Part shown: in pieces, positions 31,714 to 32,313 of the stretch
Layout: each line of letters opens with the position of its first letter
Numbering within the stretch: the first letter of the stretch is position 1
Source of the DNA: Oligoflexia bacterium
GTDB taxonomy: Bacteria > Bdellovibrionota > Bdellovibrionia > JABDDW01
Reading direction: 5' to 3'
Assembly: GCA_023250675.1 (NCBI GenBank)
Contig: JAHFAE010000010.1
Coordinates: forward strand, 1 to 32,313
Length of the DNA stretch: 32,313 bases
Made by a program: the position numbers and the translations under genes
Notes under the pieces: model-generated
Database searches by the model: none
The model's input: only the letters and a program-made list of their open reading frames with translations
What the model was told of the DNA's origin: nothing

Positions 31714-32313
31714 AAGATTTAATTTATTTAGACAATCATGCTACAACTCCCATGGACCCAAGAGTTTTTGAGGCCATGAAGCCTTATTTTATGAATGACT
31801 TTGGGAACGCCGCCAGTCGCAATCACGCCTTTGGTTGGAAGGCCGAAAAAGCGGTAGAAGCTGCAAGAAAACAAATCGCTCAACTCATCAATGCTAATGA
31901 AAAAGAAATCATTTTCACCAGTGGCGCTACAGAAAGCGATAATATGGCTATTCTTGGCATTGCCGAAATGTATGCAGAAAAAGGCAATCATATTATCACC
32001 ACCAACATCGAGCATAAGGCCATTCTTGATAGTTGCAAGGTCGCCGAGAAACGTGGGTTTAATATCACCTATATTTCTGTAGATCAGTTTGGTCGCGTGA
32101 GCGCAGACGAAATTAGAAAAGCCATTACCGAAAAAACGGTTCTCATTTCTGTGATGTTTGCCAATAACGAAGTTGGGACCATCAACCCCATTGCCGAAAT
32201 CGGAAAGCTCGCTAAAGAAAAAGGAATTATCTTTCACACCGACGCTGTTCAGGCTTTGGGTAAAGTCGTCGTTGACGTAGAAGCTCAAAATATTGATTTA
32301 CTCTCTATCTCTG
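31710..32313 (+). CDS. iscS: Cysteine desulfurase, NifS/IscS type (3' end cut off)
   Basis: 201 N-terminal residues are visible before the window ends. YLDNHATTPMDP (6-17), FTSGATESDN (69-78, PLP phosphate and substrate contacts), the PLP-stacking His in NIEHKA (H102) and FHTDAVQALGK (PLP Asp and Gln) identify a class V aminotransferase-fold cysteine desulfurase. It takes sulfur from cysteine for Fe-S cluster assembly; the PLP lysine and the persulfide Cys loop lie beyond the edge. The ATG overlaps the iscR stop, so the two genes are translated together. iscU would be expected next. Confidence 0.92.
   Translation, partial: MKDLIYLDNHATTPMDPRVFEAMKPYFMNDFGNAASRNHAFGWKAEKAVEAARKQIAQLINANEKEIIFTSGATESDNMAILGIAEMYAEKGNHIITTNIEHKAILDSCKVAEKRGFNITYISVDQFGRVSADEIRKAITEKTVLISVMFANNEVGTINPIAEIGKLAKEKGIIFHTDAVQALGKVVVDVEAQNIDLLSIS

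Noticed and set aside
1-32313. CRISPR arrays, insertion sequences, prophage or integrase genes
   Set aside because: I saw no regularly spaced repeat array, transposase motif or terminal inverted repeats in the window.

Overview
This window is from a Gram-negative bacterial chromosome of moderate to low GC. I infer a member of the Bdellovibrionota or a related lineage. The reasons are a heptose-phosphate (LPS/glycan) pathway, a B12-dependent class II ribonucleotide reductase, several PilZ (c-di-GMP receptor) domains, a CheA-like kinase outside any chemotaxis operon, and an iscR-iscS start. The assignment is by gene content only and is tentative.

Layout. (1) 1-1849, minus strand: an HTTM membrane protein followed by a minimal nucleotidyltransferase that runs off the left edge. 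(2) 2170-13564: an accessory metabolic island with no housekeeping gene. It holds a GH3-type acyl-adenylating/amide ligase, a MATE/MOP-type transporter fused to a C-terminal PilZ domain, and a plus-strand run of a degenerate PilZ-like protein, a Leu/Glu/Phe/Val-type amino acid dehydrogenase, a single-chain aconitase/isopropylmalate isomerase-like enzyme in AcnB-like domain order, an NmrA-like NAD(P) protein and a TauD-type Fe(II)/2-oxoglutarate dioxygenase. A convergent minus-strand pair encodes a SAM methyltransferase and a homocitrate/isopropylmalate synthase-like enzyme. Together these look like 2-oxoacid chain extension, reductive amination, oxidation, methylation, amide ligation and export, with c-di-GMP domains at the exporter and at the head of the operon. 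I think this is an undescribed small-molecule gene cluster; the product is unknown.

(3) 13729-18278: a signalling island. A PAS-HPt-CheA-like kinase, a PilZ protein and an RsbW-like ATPase fused to STAS and a zinc ribbon form one minus-strand operon; a stand-alone STAS-zinc-ribbon protein converges on it. (4) 18465-19984: tRNA-Arg(TCG) with a clear promoter, a gene-poor stretch with strong RNA-like secondary structure, a NYN-domain protein, and upstream of it a ~165-nt candidate non-coding RNA with its own -10 box, intrinsic terminator and six GGA motifs (CsrA-sponge-like).

(5) 20051-25633: a fused pseudouridine synthase/rRNA methyltransferase, then a convergent five-gene operon (glycosyltransferase, epimerase, hddA, gmhA, queF) with a promoter that predicts a leaderless mRNA. 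(6) 25677-29311: nrdJ between an intrinsic terminator and a promoter carrying two NrdR-like boxes whose centres are 32 bp apart; its leader holds an attenuator-like pair of mutually exclusive hairpins. (7) 29415-32313: a two-TM potassium channel with RCK domains, a lipoprotein, then iscR (with an IscR type-1-like operator over its start codon) overlapping iscS, which is cut by the right edge.
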